A stretch of DNA of 48,870 bases from Promethearchaeia archaeon (lineage in GTDB: Archaea > Asgardarchaeota > Lokiarchaeia > Sigyniarchaeales > SOKP01). A program made the position numbers and the translations under genes. Below, in pieces: positions 23,939 to 33,356 of the stretch (position 1 is its first letter; each line of letters opens with the position of its first letter). The notes under the pieces are model-generated. The model was given only the letters and a program-made list of their open reading frames with translations. It did no database searches and had not been told where the DNA came from. The stretch is from the NCBI GenBank assembly GCA_029856045.1, contig JAHQWG010000015.1, forward strand, positions 1 to 48,870, written 5' to 3'.

Positions 23939-25744
23939 TCATTTAACTTCTATATTTTTCTTTAGAAATTTAATAAATAAAATTAAAATCCCTAATATTC
24001 CAAAACCAATTAGAAACTCAGGAAAATAACCAAATATATAATTTCCAACACAAGAATTATCATAAATAATAGTATCCACTCCCAAGTCACTGATACATCC
24101 ACCAAGATTATAATAAAGAAAATTCTGGTAGATTTCATTATCATTTGAATCACAAATACACAACATTCCAGGGATATCTTCCAATCGGATTCCATACATA
24201 TTATTATATGAAGCATTATTGCTAAAAATTATATTATAATCCGATCCTTCTAGTTGAATGCCATTAGCATTATTAAATGATGCATTATTTGCAAAAAGCT
24301 CACTAAAATCCGCAGACCAGAGTAAAATCCCATATTCATTATTCATTGCTATGTTATTAGAAAGATTATTATAATATGAATTCTGCAATAAAATACCTGT
24401 AAAATTGTTATATAAGGCTTGATTTTCAGAAAGAACATTATATGAACCCTGCAACATAATACCACACTCATCATTAAATGAAATTTGGTTTTTAACAAGT
24501 ATATTATTATTTGAAATGTCAATATTGATACCGTTTTGATTATTAGATGCTTCATTATTCAAAAGAGAATTATTATTTGAACAACGTAAGAGAATACCAT
24601 AGTGGCTATTATATGAACAACTATTATTTACAATAGTATTGTTATAGCAATCGGAGAGTAAAATAGCTGTTGCTGTGATAGAAATATCCGAATTTGAGAT
24701 TAGTGAATTATTGCAATTAACCAATATGAGTTGCCCAACATTTGAAATTCCATTAATTTCCAATCCAATCTGATTCTCATGATATATTATTGATTTTCCA
24801 TTTACTAAATTTGTTGAATCAATCAAATTATTAAAAGATTTATATATATCTATCCAATCTTCTACCAATACATTGTAAGATAGAATATTGTTATTTGCAT
24901 AGTAAGATAAAGAAATTCCAGAATATCCATTATATGAGATGGTATTTTGGGAAATATTATTATTAGTTCCATATATTTTAATTCCAGAGATGTTATTAAA
25001 AGAAACCAAATTATTAATAACGGTGTTATTTGAATTCCAAATATTAATACCATAAGCGTTATTTAAAATAAAGTTATTAGAAAGGAAATTATTTGAACCA
25101 GAAACACTAATCCCCCATAGAAAGTTATAAGATGCAAAATTGCCAGTAAGGTTATTATAACTTGAATGCCCTAGGTAAATTCCATCATGTTCTAAATTAT
25201 GGGAAGCGTCGTTTCTTAAAAGAGAATTATTATTCGAATAAAATAAGCGAATACCATTATTATTATCTATTACCTTATTATCCGACAGAACAATATTATG
25301 TGATTTATGTAAAAAAATTCCATAGTCATTATTTTCCACTTTACAGTGATTGATATTTACATTCGTGCAATTATATAGCTTAATTCCCGTACTCCATAAT
25401 CCCGATCTGGAATTTTTAGTAATGCAATTTTTTATAATTAAAAATCTATCAGTATTTAAAACTTCAATACAAGTCTCAATCCCTCCTTTATCAATAATAT
25501 ACCCTTCAATTATATGGGCGGTAGACCATGAAAGACCATCTGTACCAGTTCCCGTACAAAAAGCATCTAATGCAGTATTTCCATCAATATAAATAGGTGT
25601 TCGTATTTCTGCTTTTGATAAATTAAATAATTTATCGCTGAATATTTCATTATTAATTTGATCTTCCCTTTTAATTGTAGGATGAAATACCAAATTAATT
25701 ACTAAAAACAATAAAAAAACAATAAAATATGATTTTTTCAACAT
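23939..25744 (-). CDS. NosD-like right-handed beta-helix surface protein
   Basis: About 601 residues from the ATG at 25744 (a TTG at 25756 is possible, but GGAGGGG lies directly before the ATG and acts as its ribosome-binding site). An N-terminal signal segment (KSYFIVFLLFLVINLVF), then from about residue 80 to 560 a long series of 22-24-residue repeats rich in Asn, Ser and Ile (patterns such as NNISGI, NNSLLNNEAS) typical of the NosD/PbH1 parallel beta-helix, and a final hydrophobic anchor (FLIGFGILGILILFI) with basic end. The fold often binds polysaccharide or copper. It presumably sits outside the membrane, tethered by the C-terminus. Confidence 0.85.
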   Translation of the reverse strand: MLKKSYFIVFLLFLVINLVFHPTIKREDQINNEIFSDKLFNLSKAEIRTPIYIDGNTALDAFCTGTGTDGLSWSTAHIIEGYIIDKGGIETCIEVLNTDRFLIIKNCITKNSRSGLWSTGIKLYNCTNVNINHCKVENNDYGIFLHKSHNIVLSDNKVIDNNNGIRLFYSNNNSLLRNDASHNLEHDGIYLGHSSYNNLTGNFASYNFLWGISVSGSNNFLSNNFILNNAYGINIWNSNNTVINNLVSFNNISGIKIYGTNNNISQNTISYNGYSGISLSYYANNNILSYNVLVEDWIDIYKSFNNLIDSTNLVNGKSIIYHENQIGLEINGISNVGQLILVNCNNSLISNSDISITATAILLSDCYNNTIVNNSCSYNSHYGILLRCSNNNSLLNNEASNNQNGINIDISNNNILVKNQISFNDECGIMLQGSYNVLSENQALYNNFTGILLQNSYYNNLSNNIAMNNEYGILLWSADFSELFANNASFNNANGIQLEGSDYNIIFSNNASYNNMYGIRLEDIPGMLCICDSNDNEIYQNFLYYNLGGCISDLGVDTIIYDNSCVGNYIFGYFPEFLIGFGILGILILFIKFLKKNIEVK

Positions 25745-25928
25745 TTGCCCCTCCAATTCTTTCCATCATATATATTCTTTTTTATCCTAAAAACCTTTTG
25801 CAACTCAATATTCAACTAATTTTTAAAATCAAAATAATTGCTAAAATTACTCCCAATTACATATGAAATTGAATTATTGTCTGAGTTTTCTTAAAAGGAA
25901 AAAAGAAATTTTTGTAATTTACTCTATT

Positions 25929-27416
25929 TTATTGCCAATTATCTTTCCTAATCAGATAATTTAAAAGAATAACTGAAACCAAACAGAGAGTATTAATTGC
26001 AATCCATAAACTATAATATAAATCGGCAGGTAAATACCAGAGAGGTTGAGTCAAATTAGTAAACTTATGGGGTTCATTGGTTTTAACATAATTAACCCCC
26101 AAACACCAAAGCTGGGAATAGCGTTCTATGAAGTCAACAGTATATGTAACCACTGAAATATTTGCTTCCGAATACTCTCTAAATTTTGAATTACTCAAAC
26201 TATAATGTGTGTTAATTTGATCATAATCAGAAGCTAAGAATTCCTCTATAGAACAAGCGCTCCTCATTTTTGTTATGTTAGGAGCTTTATCTTCAATCAC
26301 ATCAAATAATTCATCATCGGTGGGTATCCAAATCTTATCTTCAATACCTGCCCCTACAATTAAGTCTATACAAATATTGTAAAATTGCTGACGGTATGGA
26401 TGACCCTCTGGAGGTCTTCTAAGGTCAAAATCAAATAATAGATTATTATCTCTAGTAAAATTTAAAGCTTCTTCGAATGTTGGAATTTTAATCCCGCGAT
26501 ACTCTTCCGCTTGAGTAGGAGTGATGAGACCCTTAGCTATAGCATAATATGGATCATTATCAACAAACCATGAACCTGCATCAAGTTGTTTAATCTCGGA
26601 TAAAGTAAAATTGCTCGCCCTTAAATCAGTACGATCAGGAAAAATCGCTTCAACATTAGTTGTTCGCTTGAGTGTAGAATCATGAATTAAAAAGGGAATT
26701 CCGTCGTAGCTGATTCGAACATCTGATTCCCATCCAACACATCCATAATTAACAGCTAATGTTGCAGCTTTAATTGTATTTTCCGGGGCAAGATGAGACG
26801 CCCCTCGATGAGCAACAATACCAGGTTTTGGAGGTAAAGGACCTTCAATAACATTTGCAGGCACATATAAAAAAGGCAGACTAAAGATAAATCCATAAGC
26901 CGTGATAAAACAAATTAAAATCAAAATGGATTTGGGTCGTTTTATTGATTTCTTTATTATTGTAATAATTGGGTCTAGAATAATTATTATGCCAATGGCA
27001 ACTCCAATGAAAATTAATATATTTATAGTCTCAAAAAGATAAGATACTATTGCAGCTTCCTCGCCGAATAGGTCTAGCATTATAAATAAAAGTGCACTAA
27101 AAAAAACAATAAGAATTATAGCAAGGATTTTATGTACTATATGAGGATCAATTCGATTAATTGTAAAGATATTTTTAAGGTTGAGTATTAATAAAACTGA
27201 AGAATATGCTAGTGGAATTCCAATGATGATTAAAAAGATTAGAACATAATTTGCTTTAGATCCTATGAGATCTCCAAGATATTCATTGAAATCTGCCCAA
27301 AGCGGTTCTATTGACAAAAGGATCATTTCAAAAATGAATAAACTAACAAAAGCTATTATGAAAACTAGAAGCCATTTTTTTCCTTGTTTTCTATAAAATG
27401 ATTCAAACCAATACAT
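25929..27416 (-). CDS. Membrane-anchored glycerophosphodiester phosphodiesterase
   Basis: A 495-residue protein. Residues 1-190 contain five to six hydrophobic spans, and a final span lies near 470-490 (YYSLWIAINTLCLVSVILLNYL). The soluble middle has the GDPD catalytic pattern: VAHRGASHLAPENT (HR), WESDVRISYDGIPFLIHD (E, D, H), and later aspartates. It hydrolyses glycerophosphodiesters such as phospholipid head groups, releasing glycerol phosphate. The membrane domain is longer than in simple GDPDs and resembles the GdpD-with-N-terminal-membrane-domain group. The substrate in an archaeal membrane may be a glycerol-linked lipid; this is inference. Confidence 0.85.
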   Translation of the reverse strand: MYWFESFYRKQGKKWLLVFIIAFVSLFIFEMILLSIEPLWADFNEYLGDLIGSKANYVLIFLIIIGIPLAYSSVLLILNLKNIFTINRIDPHIVHKILAIILIVFFSALLFIMLDLFGEEAAIVSYLFETINILIFIGVAIGIIIILDPIITIIKKSIKRPKSILILICFITAYGFIFSLPFLYVPANVIEGPLPPKPGIVAHRGASHLAPENTIKAATLAVNYGCVGWESDVRISYDGIPFLIHDSTLKRTTNVEAIFPDRTDLRASNFTLSEIKQLDAGSWFVDNDPYYAIAKGLITPTQAEEYRGIKIPTFEEALNFTRDNNLLFDFDLRRPPEGHPYRQQFYNICIDLIVGAGIEDKIWIPTDDELFDVIEDKAPNITKMRSACSIEEFLASDYDQINTHYSLSNSKFREYSEANISVVTYTVDFIERYSQLWCLGVNYVKTNEPHKFTNLTQPLWYLPADLYYSLWIAINTLCLVSVILLNYLIRKDNWQ

Positions 27417-27533
27417 AATACTTAAATATTCAGATCAATAATTAATAAAAATTTAGTTGTGAGTAAATAAAATTAAATTAAAAAAATTCAGATCACCCGG
27501 AAAAGATAAGAAAATTTTAATATTCAAAAAAAA

Positions 27534-28835
27534 TTAATTTTGAGGTTTAATTTTCCCTTTCAGTATTGGATCATTTGTCTTTCTCATCCAATCAAATAAT
27601 TTTTGTTTTAATTCAACTGCCACATTCTTGTAATCTGAATTATTAATTAAATTATTCCGTTCATTGGGATCTTTTTCAAGATCATAAAGTTCTTCTTTAC
27701 TTCTCGGTTTATTATATTTATTTTTCATATATCTTCCCGAAAGATCTCTCATTAAATCCATAGGCATTTGATATAAAGTGTCTAATTTTTCAAAATTATA
27801 GATATATTTGTATTTATTTGTTCTTATACTTCTAATAGGATCATATATTTCATGATAGGTTTTTTCCGTAAAAATTTCTTCTCGAAAGGATTGATTATTA
27901 TTTTTAAGAACAGGGAGGAAGCTTTTTCCTTCTATATCTTTTGGTATATCTGCTCCAATAATGTTTAAAAGAGTAGGAAGTAAATCGATATTACTTATCA
28001 TTTTATTTACAACATTCCCTCCTTTAAATAGATTTAAATTTGGCCAAGACATCAATAATAGTGTTTTAATTCCAGGATCGTATAATGTACATTTAGCTCT
28101 TGGAAAAGCACTCCCATGATCAGTAGTATAGATAAATAAAGTATTTTGTATTAATCCATTTTCTTCTAAACTCTTTAAAATTTTCCCAATCAAATTATCT
28201 ACCGCATGAATTGCTCCATAAAATTGTCCAAGATCTTCTCTAATCATTGGATGGTCAGGTAAGAAAGGAGGGATCTTAACTTTCTCTGGTTCAACTGGAT
28301 CCCCCCAAACAATAAAAGGTCTATGTACTTCAATCATTCCAATATTTACATAAAAAGGTAAATTATCGTCTTTATGTTCTTGGAAAAATTTTAAAATCTT
28401 ATTTTCCATGTATTTCTTACAATATTTATATTCTCTTGTTCTTTTACTCACTGTATCATATCCTAAGGATGAGATATTATTACTTTCATGTTGAAAACCA
28501 AGTAAATGCGTTGAATAACCATTCTCTTTCAAATACATTGGTAAAGTTTTATTGATACTAGGCAGTGTCCAACCTCTATCCACAAGTCCCATAAGCCCAT
28601 TTTGGTGAGGATATTTAGAAGTTTGAATACTTCCACGACTTGGAGAGCACTGGGGGGCAGTACAGAAATAATTTGTAAATTTTACTCCATTGGAAGCGAT
28701 TCTATCTATGTTTGGGGTATTAAGCGAATTAGGTGTTTGTGGACTATTATAACAACCGAGGAATTGTCCTTGATCATGTGTTATAAATAAAACAATATTA
28801 GGTTTCTGCCCATCTATTTTATTTGTCTTTGACAT
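27534..28835 (-). CDS. Sulfatase (formylglycine type)
   Basis: A 433-residue alkaline-phosphatase superfamily sulfatase from the ATG at 28835 (a TTG at 28847 would overlap the upstream gene by 8 bases). The catalytic CSPSR, where Cys becomes formylglycine, lies at about 63-67. The other metal and substrate residues are visible: THDQGQ (about 19-24), HRPF and YTTDHGSAFP. No signal peptide is seen, so it may be cytoplasmic. It needs a formylglycine-generating enzyme or radical-SAM maturase, which is not in this window. It directly follows the D-aminoacylase gene on the same strand, implying cotranscription and a shared polymer-degradation role, for example of sulfated glycans. Confidence 0.85.
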   Translation of the reverse strand: MSKTNKIDGQKPNIVLFITHDQGQFLGCYNSPQTPNSLNTPNIDRIASNGVKFTNYFCTAPQCSPSRGSIQTSKYPHQNGLMGLVDRGWTLPSINKTLPMYLKENGYSTHLLGFQHESNNISSLGYDTVSKRTREYKYCKKYMENKILKFFQEHKDDNLPFYVNIGMIEVHRPFIVWGDPVEPEKVKIPPFLPDHPMIREDLGQFYGAIHAVDNLIGKILKSLEENGLIQNTLFIYTTDHGSAFPRAKCTLYDPGIKTLLLMSWPNLNLFKGGNVVNKMISNIDLLPTLLNIIGADIPKDIEGKSFLPVLKNNNQSFREEIFTEKTYHEIYDPIRSIRTNKYKYIYNFEKLDTLYQMPMDLMRDLSGRYMKNKYNKPRSKEELYDLEKDPNERNNLINNSDYKNVAVELKQKLFDWMRKTNDPILKGKIKPQN

Positions 28836-28839
28836 GTTA

Positions 28840-30486
28840 TTATACAATTATTTTTTCGTGTTTTAAAATTTGACCATTTAGAATACCTAAATGCTTTCCT
28901 TTTTCGACGGTGATTTCACCATTTACAATGACATAATCAATACCCTCAGGATATTGACGACCATTTTCGTATGTCGAGTTATCTCTTATTGTTTGATGAT
29001 TAAAAATTACCAAATCAGCTTTAAAATTTGGTCGGATTATACCTCTATCTCTAAGACCTAAAATGCTTGCAGGTAAAGAAGTCATTTTTCGAATAGCTTC
29101 TTCTAAAGAAACAATCTTTTTTTCTCTAACATATCTTGATAAGATTCTGGGGAAGGTACCATAAGATCGAGGATGGGTATTTCCCTCAATAACCAAAAAT
29201 CCATCAGAACCTACACAAACAAAATCTTGTTTAAATAATGATAAAATACTTTTCTCCTCGCTCATCTGTCTAATGGAGATCATGATGGAGCCTTCTTCAT
29301 CTCTAATGAAATCTAATACAGCATCGTAAAATGATCTTTTTGGATAAAGAATTTTTAATGCCTCGCCTAAAAATTTTCCTTCAATATGATGGTTTTTTAA
29401 AACACTAATAATTCTTATGTCTTTCTTGAAAGAGGAAAAAATTAGTTTTTTCATTAAGAATTTTGGAATAATCCGAATTATGAAAGGAAGATCTGATAAA
29501 AAAGTCGAGAATATCATATCTAGGATTTCTGTAACAATTTTTTTCCTTGCTTCTGAATTAGTTAAATTTTGTTCAAAATCATCATAAACCCAAGGGTTAA
29601 GTAGAATGCCTGATAAGCTGGTTGATGATTCTTCATAAGGATATAAATCCGCATGAAGAAAAATTTCTTTTTCTTTAGCATTTTTAATCAGATTTATGAC
29701 ATCATGAGTTAATTTCCAAGCATATTTACCTACAGTTTTTAGATGAGAAATATGGGCGCGAACATTCGACTTTTTGGCAATCTCAATAACTTCTCTAATT
29801 CCTTGTTCTATTATCCTTGTTCCTTCATTTCTCATATGTGTATCATATAGACCTCCAAAATCAGATACAACTTTACAGAGCTCAATAATTTCGGACGTTG
29901 GAGTGATTGAACCGGGAGGATAAACCAATCCTGTAGATAAACCAAAAGCGCCTATTCCCATTTCCTTTTTTACTATTTTTTTCATTTCCTCAAGTTCTTC
30001 TGATTTTGATGGACGATCTTCCAATCCTAGGATATAAGTTCTTATATTTCCGTGTGGTATAAAAAAAGCAAGATTTGAAGAAACGCCTTTTTTCTTGAGC
30101 ACTTCCATATAATCTTGAATGGAGTCATATAATTGTGATACTGATGAACCAAAAGCCTTAGTTATAAAATTAGAATAATAATTTCGAACTTTTTCATTTG
30201 CGGGTGCTCGCCCAATTCCACACATCCCTACTACAAGTGTTGTAACACCCTGCATTATGGCGGCTTCTGCTTTATTTACTTCTAATATAGTTAAATCAGC
30301 ATGAGAATGCATGTCAATAAATCCAGGTGCAATTATTTTATTTGAAACATCAATTATATCATATCCATTTCCCTCCAAATTTGCACCAATCTTTAGAATT
30401 TTATTATCTTTTATTGCAATATCGGATTTATACCTTGAAGAACCAGTTCCGTCAATTATCCATCCATTTTTTAGCAGAATTTCCAT
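28840..30486 (-). CDS. N-acyl-D-amino-acid deacylase (amidohydrolase)
   Basis: A 548-residue amidohydrolase. The metal motif is FIDMHSHADLT (about 57-67), preceded by the domain start (KNGWIIDGTG); the GMCG segment follows, and the later metal and catalytic residues are in HADLYPY, HISHLKT, and CVGSDGFLV. The length and the GHAD-like set match the D-aminoacylase/dihydroorotase-like branch (N-acyl-D-Glu/Asp deacylase). It removes acyl groups from D-amino acids. It precedes the sulfatase with 4 bases between the genes. Confidence 0.82.
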   Translation of the reverse strand: MEILLKNGWIIDGTGSSRYKSDIAIKDNKILKIGANLEGNGYDIIDVSNKIIAPGFIDMHSHADLTILEVNKAEAAIMQGVTTLVVGMCGIGRAPANEKVRNYYSNFITKAFGSSVSQLYDSIQDYMEVLKKKGVSSNLAFFIPHGNIRTYILGLEDRPSKSEELEEMKKIVKKEMGIGAFGLSTGLVYPPGSITPTSEIIELCKVVSDFGGLYDTHMRNEGTRIIEQGIREVIEIAKKSNVRAHISHLKTVGKYAWKLTHDVINLIKNAKEKEIFLHADLYPYEESSTSLSGILLNPWVYDDFEQNLTNSEARKKIVTEILDMIFSTFLSDLPFIIRIIPKFLMKKLIFSSFKKDIRIISVLKNHHIEGKFLGEALKILYPKRSFYDAVLDFIRDEEGSIMISIRQMSEEKSILSLFKQDFVCVGSDGFLVIEGNTHPRSYGTFPRILSRYVREKKIVSLEEAIRKMTSLPASILGLRDRGIIRPNFKADLVIFNHQTIRDNSTYENGRQYPEGIDYVIVNGEITVEKGKHLGILNGQILKHEKIIV

Positions 30487-30629
30487 TAATTCTTTACCTT
30501 AATAATCTTATCATCAAAAAAATCGGTTGATTATATTTTGAATTAATTAAACACTCTTAATTTTTATTAATTATTTTCGATATCTTAAGATTTTTTTAGG
30601 TAAGAATTAATATTTATGTTAGTAAATTG

Positions 30630-31325
30630 ATGTTTGAAAGATATGAATCCCGTTTTGAAGCGGGAATTATTTTAACGAAATTCATAGAAAAGTTAAATCC
30701 AGAATTACACGATTCAATTGGAGAAAATTCCAAGAATTATTTTTGTTTTTGTATTCCAAATGGCGGAGTACCGGTTGCTGAAGGATTTTGTAGTGAATTC
30801 AATATATCATATGATTTATTAATTGTAAGAAAAGTTAAGATACCATATAATCCAGAGGCAGGATTTGGTTCGGTTACAACGGATGGAACTGTCCTATTAA
30901 ATGATTATTTGTTATCTCATTTAGGATTAAGTGAAGTAGAAATAAATAAATCAATAGAAATAACTAAACAAGAGATTCAAAAAAGGTTAGAGTTTTATAA
31001 TATTTCTTTAGATTTAGAAAATAGATATTCTCATATTAAAAATAAAACACTTTTTATTATTGATGATGGATTAGCTTCTGGTTTTACAATGTTAGCTGCT
31101 ATAAAAATGTTGAAGAAGTATAATCCAGCGTCCATTTATGTTCCCGTACCAACAGCATCGAAAAGTGCAGAGAAATTAATAATAAATGAGGTTGATGATC
31201 TATTTTGTCCTAATATACCGAATACATGGCATTTTGCCGTTGCAAATGCATATAAATATTGGTATGATGTACCTGAGAAAGAAGTGAAAGAGATCCTTTC
31301 AAAATCTAAATGTTACCTTAAATAA
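30630..31325 (+). CDS. Phosphoribosyltransferase family protein
   Basis: A 231-residue PRTase-fold protein from the ATG at 30630 (a TTG precedes it by 3 bases). The PRPP loop LFIIDDGLASGFTMLAA is the clear signature; the hood is not a known class. N-terminal RYESRFEAG is typical of the 'predicted phosphoribosyltransferase' group that can also include adenine/uracil PRTase relatives. It might salvage a base, but the substrate is not defined. It is divergent from the D-aminoacylase gene, and its 3' end borders the PadR promoter. Confidence 0.75.
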   Translation: MFERYESRFEAGIILTKFIEKLNPELHDSIGENSKNYFCFCIPNGGVPVAEGFCSEFNISYDLLIVRKVKIPYNPEAGFGSVTTDGTVLLNDYLLSHLGLSEVEINKSIEITKQEIQKRLEFYNISLDLENRYSHIKNKTLFIIDDGLASGFTMLAAIKMLKKYNPASIYVPVPTASKSAEKLIINEVDDLFCPNIPNTWHFAVANAYKYWYDVPEKEVKEILSKSKCYLK

Positions 31326-31363
31326 AAAACTAAATAATTAATAAAAATTTGGTCTCCTAAACC

Positions 31364-31400
31364 TTTATAAATGAGCAATACTATACCACTCATAGTATTG
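31364..31400 (+). promoter_or_regulatory. PadR promoter with palindromic operator
   Basis: A TATA box TTTATAA (31364-31370) is followed by CAATACTAT-N7-ATAGTATTG (31376-31400), a perfect 9-base inverted repeat. The palindrome covers the region where transcription should begin, about 57 bases before the PadR start, the classic place for an autorepressor. PadR family proteins commonly bind palindromes in their own promoter, so autoregulation is likely. Confidence 0.7.
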
Positions 31401-31456
31401 GATAAATAATATAAAAAAAATACTAAAATAAAATAAAAAAATAAAAACACACAGAG

Positions 31457-32002
31457 ATGAGAAAAATTATAAAACGAGTAAAAGAATTAGGTCCAACAGC
31501 TTTAATTGCATCAAGAGAATTTAGAAATTTCGTTGAAAAATTTGAATCTGAAATAAATCGTGGCATTAGTACATTATGCATATTATCCATTATTAATCAA
31601 GCAGGAGATGAAGGAATGTATGGTTACAAAATTCTTAAAGAATTAGAAGAACAAACAAATGATATGTTAGTTATTGAGGAGGGCACCCTTTATCCTCTTT
31701 TGAGAAAACTTGAAAGAGATAAACTGATTAAATCGGAACGGAGAGAATTTAGTGGAAGACCAAGAAATTATTATTTCATGACTGAAAATGGTCTTAAGAT
31801 TTACAATCATATTAATGGCTTTTTTTCTAAACTAACTGAATCTATTTCACCATTGATGGATATGAATGTTAATCTAAAAGAAGATTATATTTATTGTCCA
31901 AATTGTGCGAATAAAATTGACATTTCTAAAGAGGATTTCAATTTTTGCGAGATCTGTGGTTTAAATATTAGAGATTTAAAAGAAAGGAGGTTAAAAAAAT
32001 GA
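31457..32002 (+). CDS. PadR-family transcriptional regulator with C-terminal zinc ribbon
   Basis: A 181-residue PadR protein. The winged-helix part is GISTLCILSIINQAG..GYKILKELEE (about 35-66), then 'IEEGTLYPLLRKLERDKLIKSE', the canonical PadR recognition helix. A final zinc ribbon has YCPNCANKIDISKE and FCEICG (C-x2-C twice), an addition not usual in PadR. The last codons overlap the HAAS gene start by 4 bases (ATGA), and AAAGGAGG lies upstream of that start, so the two are translationally coupled. It likely represses its own operon through the palindrome at 31376-31400. Confidence 0.85.
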   Translation: MRKIIKRVKELGPTALIASREFRNFVEKFESEINRGISTLCILSIINQAGDEGMYGYKILKELEEQTNDMLVIEEGTLYPLLRKLERDKLIKSERREFSGRPRNYYFMTENGLKIYNHINGFFSKLTESISPLMDMNVNLKEDYIYCPNCANKIDISKEDFNFCEICGLNIRDLKERRLKK

Positions 32003-33045
32003 GTCGACAATATATGGAAGCAATGGTTAAAGAATTCTTAAAAAATGTGAAGAAAAAATTACCAGAATGGTTAAAAGAAAAAAAGAAGGAAGTTAAGGAT
32101 ATTTTAGCTGAACTTGAGGAACACATTTGGGAAAAAGCTGAAGAGTTATCAGGTATGGCTCAACCAACTGAAGATTCGGTACGATTAGCAATAGCCCATA
32201 TGGGAACACCAGAAAGCATAGCAAAGGAATATAAGCGTCGAGGAACACCTAAATATTATATAACGGAGGAACTTTGGCCAATTTATACAAAGGTTTTGAC
32301 AATAATATTTCTCGTAATTATAGCAATTGGTATTTTTTCTACAGTATTTAATATAATAACTGGTGACTTAGCAGAGGCTTTAAATTTTTTCAGTTTTTTC
32401 ACAGGATTTTTTTCTGCATTTACAATAGTGACAATAATTTTTGTAGTTTTATCAATGGAAGGTTATTTTCCTGAAGATTTCAAATCAGAAAGAGAACTTA
32501 AGAAGGAGGCTCGTCGGCTTGAAATCGCTCAAGAAAAGGGATTACCTATCTCTTCCAGAACTGGGAAACCTTTAAAACCTTTTATTCATCCCATTGGTGA
32601 AATTATTGGAGGAATCGTTGTAATTATTATTGGTGTATTTCTTATTACATTTCCAATTCCAGGGTTAGTCAATTCGATGAATCCAGGATTTCTATTAATA
32701 CTTGGTGTTTTTGGAGTGTTAATAATAATAGAGGGAGGATTGGATACAACTCGTGGAGTTATTGGAAATTATAAAGTAAAAACCCATCAGATAATTCATA
32801 TAATAACGATTGGAGTAAAATTAGCTTCAATACCATTAGTTGTAATTCTTTGGAGTCGACCAGACGTAATTCCTTTTCTAATTTGGGATAATTCAACAAA
32901 TACTTTGGTTAATATAGGAGTCACACCAGAATTCTATGATCTTTGTAGAAATATAATGGCTGTAATAATATTAATAACAATAATTACTCCAATAGAAGAC
33001 ATATACAAAATCATAAAGTTGGAAAAATATAAAGTAAAAAATTAA
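31999..33045 (+). CDS. HAAS-domain (DUF1700-like) membrane protein
   Basis: A 348-residue protein. The N-terminal cytoplasmic HAAS motif (LPEWLKEKKKEVKDILAEL..., then SVRLAIAHMGTPESIAKEYKRRG) is typical for this helical domain. Six or so hydrophobic spans follow (about 93-115, 122-143, 197-218, 230-247, 265-285 and 312-330). PadR-HAAS pairs occur in many bacteria and some archaea, where the membrane protein is the target of PadR regulation. A strong Shine-Dalgarno (GGAGG) lies 8-10 bases before the ATG. A T-run terminator follows the stop. Confidence 0.85.
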   Translation: MSRQYMEAMVKEFLKNVKKKLPEWLKEKKKEVKDILAELEEHIWEKAEELSGMAQPTEDSVRLAIAHMGTPESIAKEYKRRGTPKYYITEELWPIYTKVLTIIFLVIIAIGIFSTVFNIITGDLAEALNFFSFFTGFFSAFTIVTIIFVVLSMEGYFPEDFKSERELKKEARRLEIAQEKGLPISSRTGKPLKPFIHPIGEIIGGIVVIIIGVFLITFPIPGLVNSMNPGFLLILGVFGVLIIIEGGLDTTRGVIGNYKVKTHQIIHIITIGVKLASIPLVVILWSRPDVIPFLIWDNSTNTLVNIGVTPEFYDLCRNIMAVIILITIITPIEDIYKIIKLEKYKVKN

Positions 33046-33052
33046 TAATAAA

Positions 33053-33067
33053 TTTTTTTTTCTTTTT
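33053..33067 (+). terminator. T-run after the PadR-HAAS operon
   Basis: A run of nine T (33053-33061) interrupted by a C and followed by further T, beginning 8 bases after the HAAS stop. Confidence 0.45.
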
Positions 33068-33089
33068 AAATTAAAATTTTAATTCTGCT

Positions 33090-33165
33090 ATAGTCGAGAG
33101 GATAATCTGAAAGCCCCAGCTTTAGAGCTGGTTCTGAATAAAAGCTATACCTTTTCCTTTTAAAA
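33090..33165 (+). mobile_element. Solitary IS200/IS605 (TnpB) right-end-like element
   Basis: The stretch TCGAGAGGATAATCTGAAAG is followed by CCCCAGCTTTAGAGCTGG, with an exact stem CCAGCT/AGCTGG around TTAG (33116-33131). This 'GAAGCCCC-stem-TTTAG-stem' layout is what I know from the right end of IS200/IS605 elements with tnpB, which doubles as the guide-RNA scaffold. No tnpA or tnpB coding sequence is present, so this is a relic, a PATE-like element or an orphan RNA. The 311-base gap (33046-33356) holds nothing else recognisable except an A/T-rich promoter stretch before nadA. Identification rests on motif memory only. Confidence 0.45.
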
Positions 33166-33356
33166 GAAAATGGATGTTTTAATCGTTCTTTAAGATAAAA
33201 AAGAAAGAGTTTTAAAATATTAATTTGTAAAGCCAATTTCTTTTACCTCAATTATTTTATTGAATTCAATTATTCTTTACTTAATTATAATTATTACATT
33301 TAAATTTAGTAGAAATTGTAATTATAATAAGAAAGATTCGATTATTAAAATGTATT

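Noticed and set aside
31376-31400. Palindrome as a transcription terminator of the phosphoribosyltransferase gene
   Set aside because: There is no T-run after it and a TATA box lies directly before it, which fits an operator of the PadR gene better.
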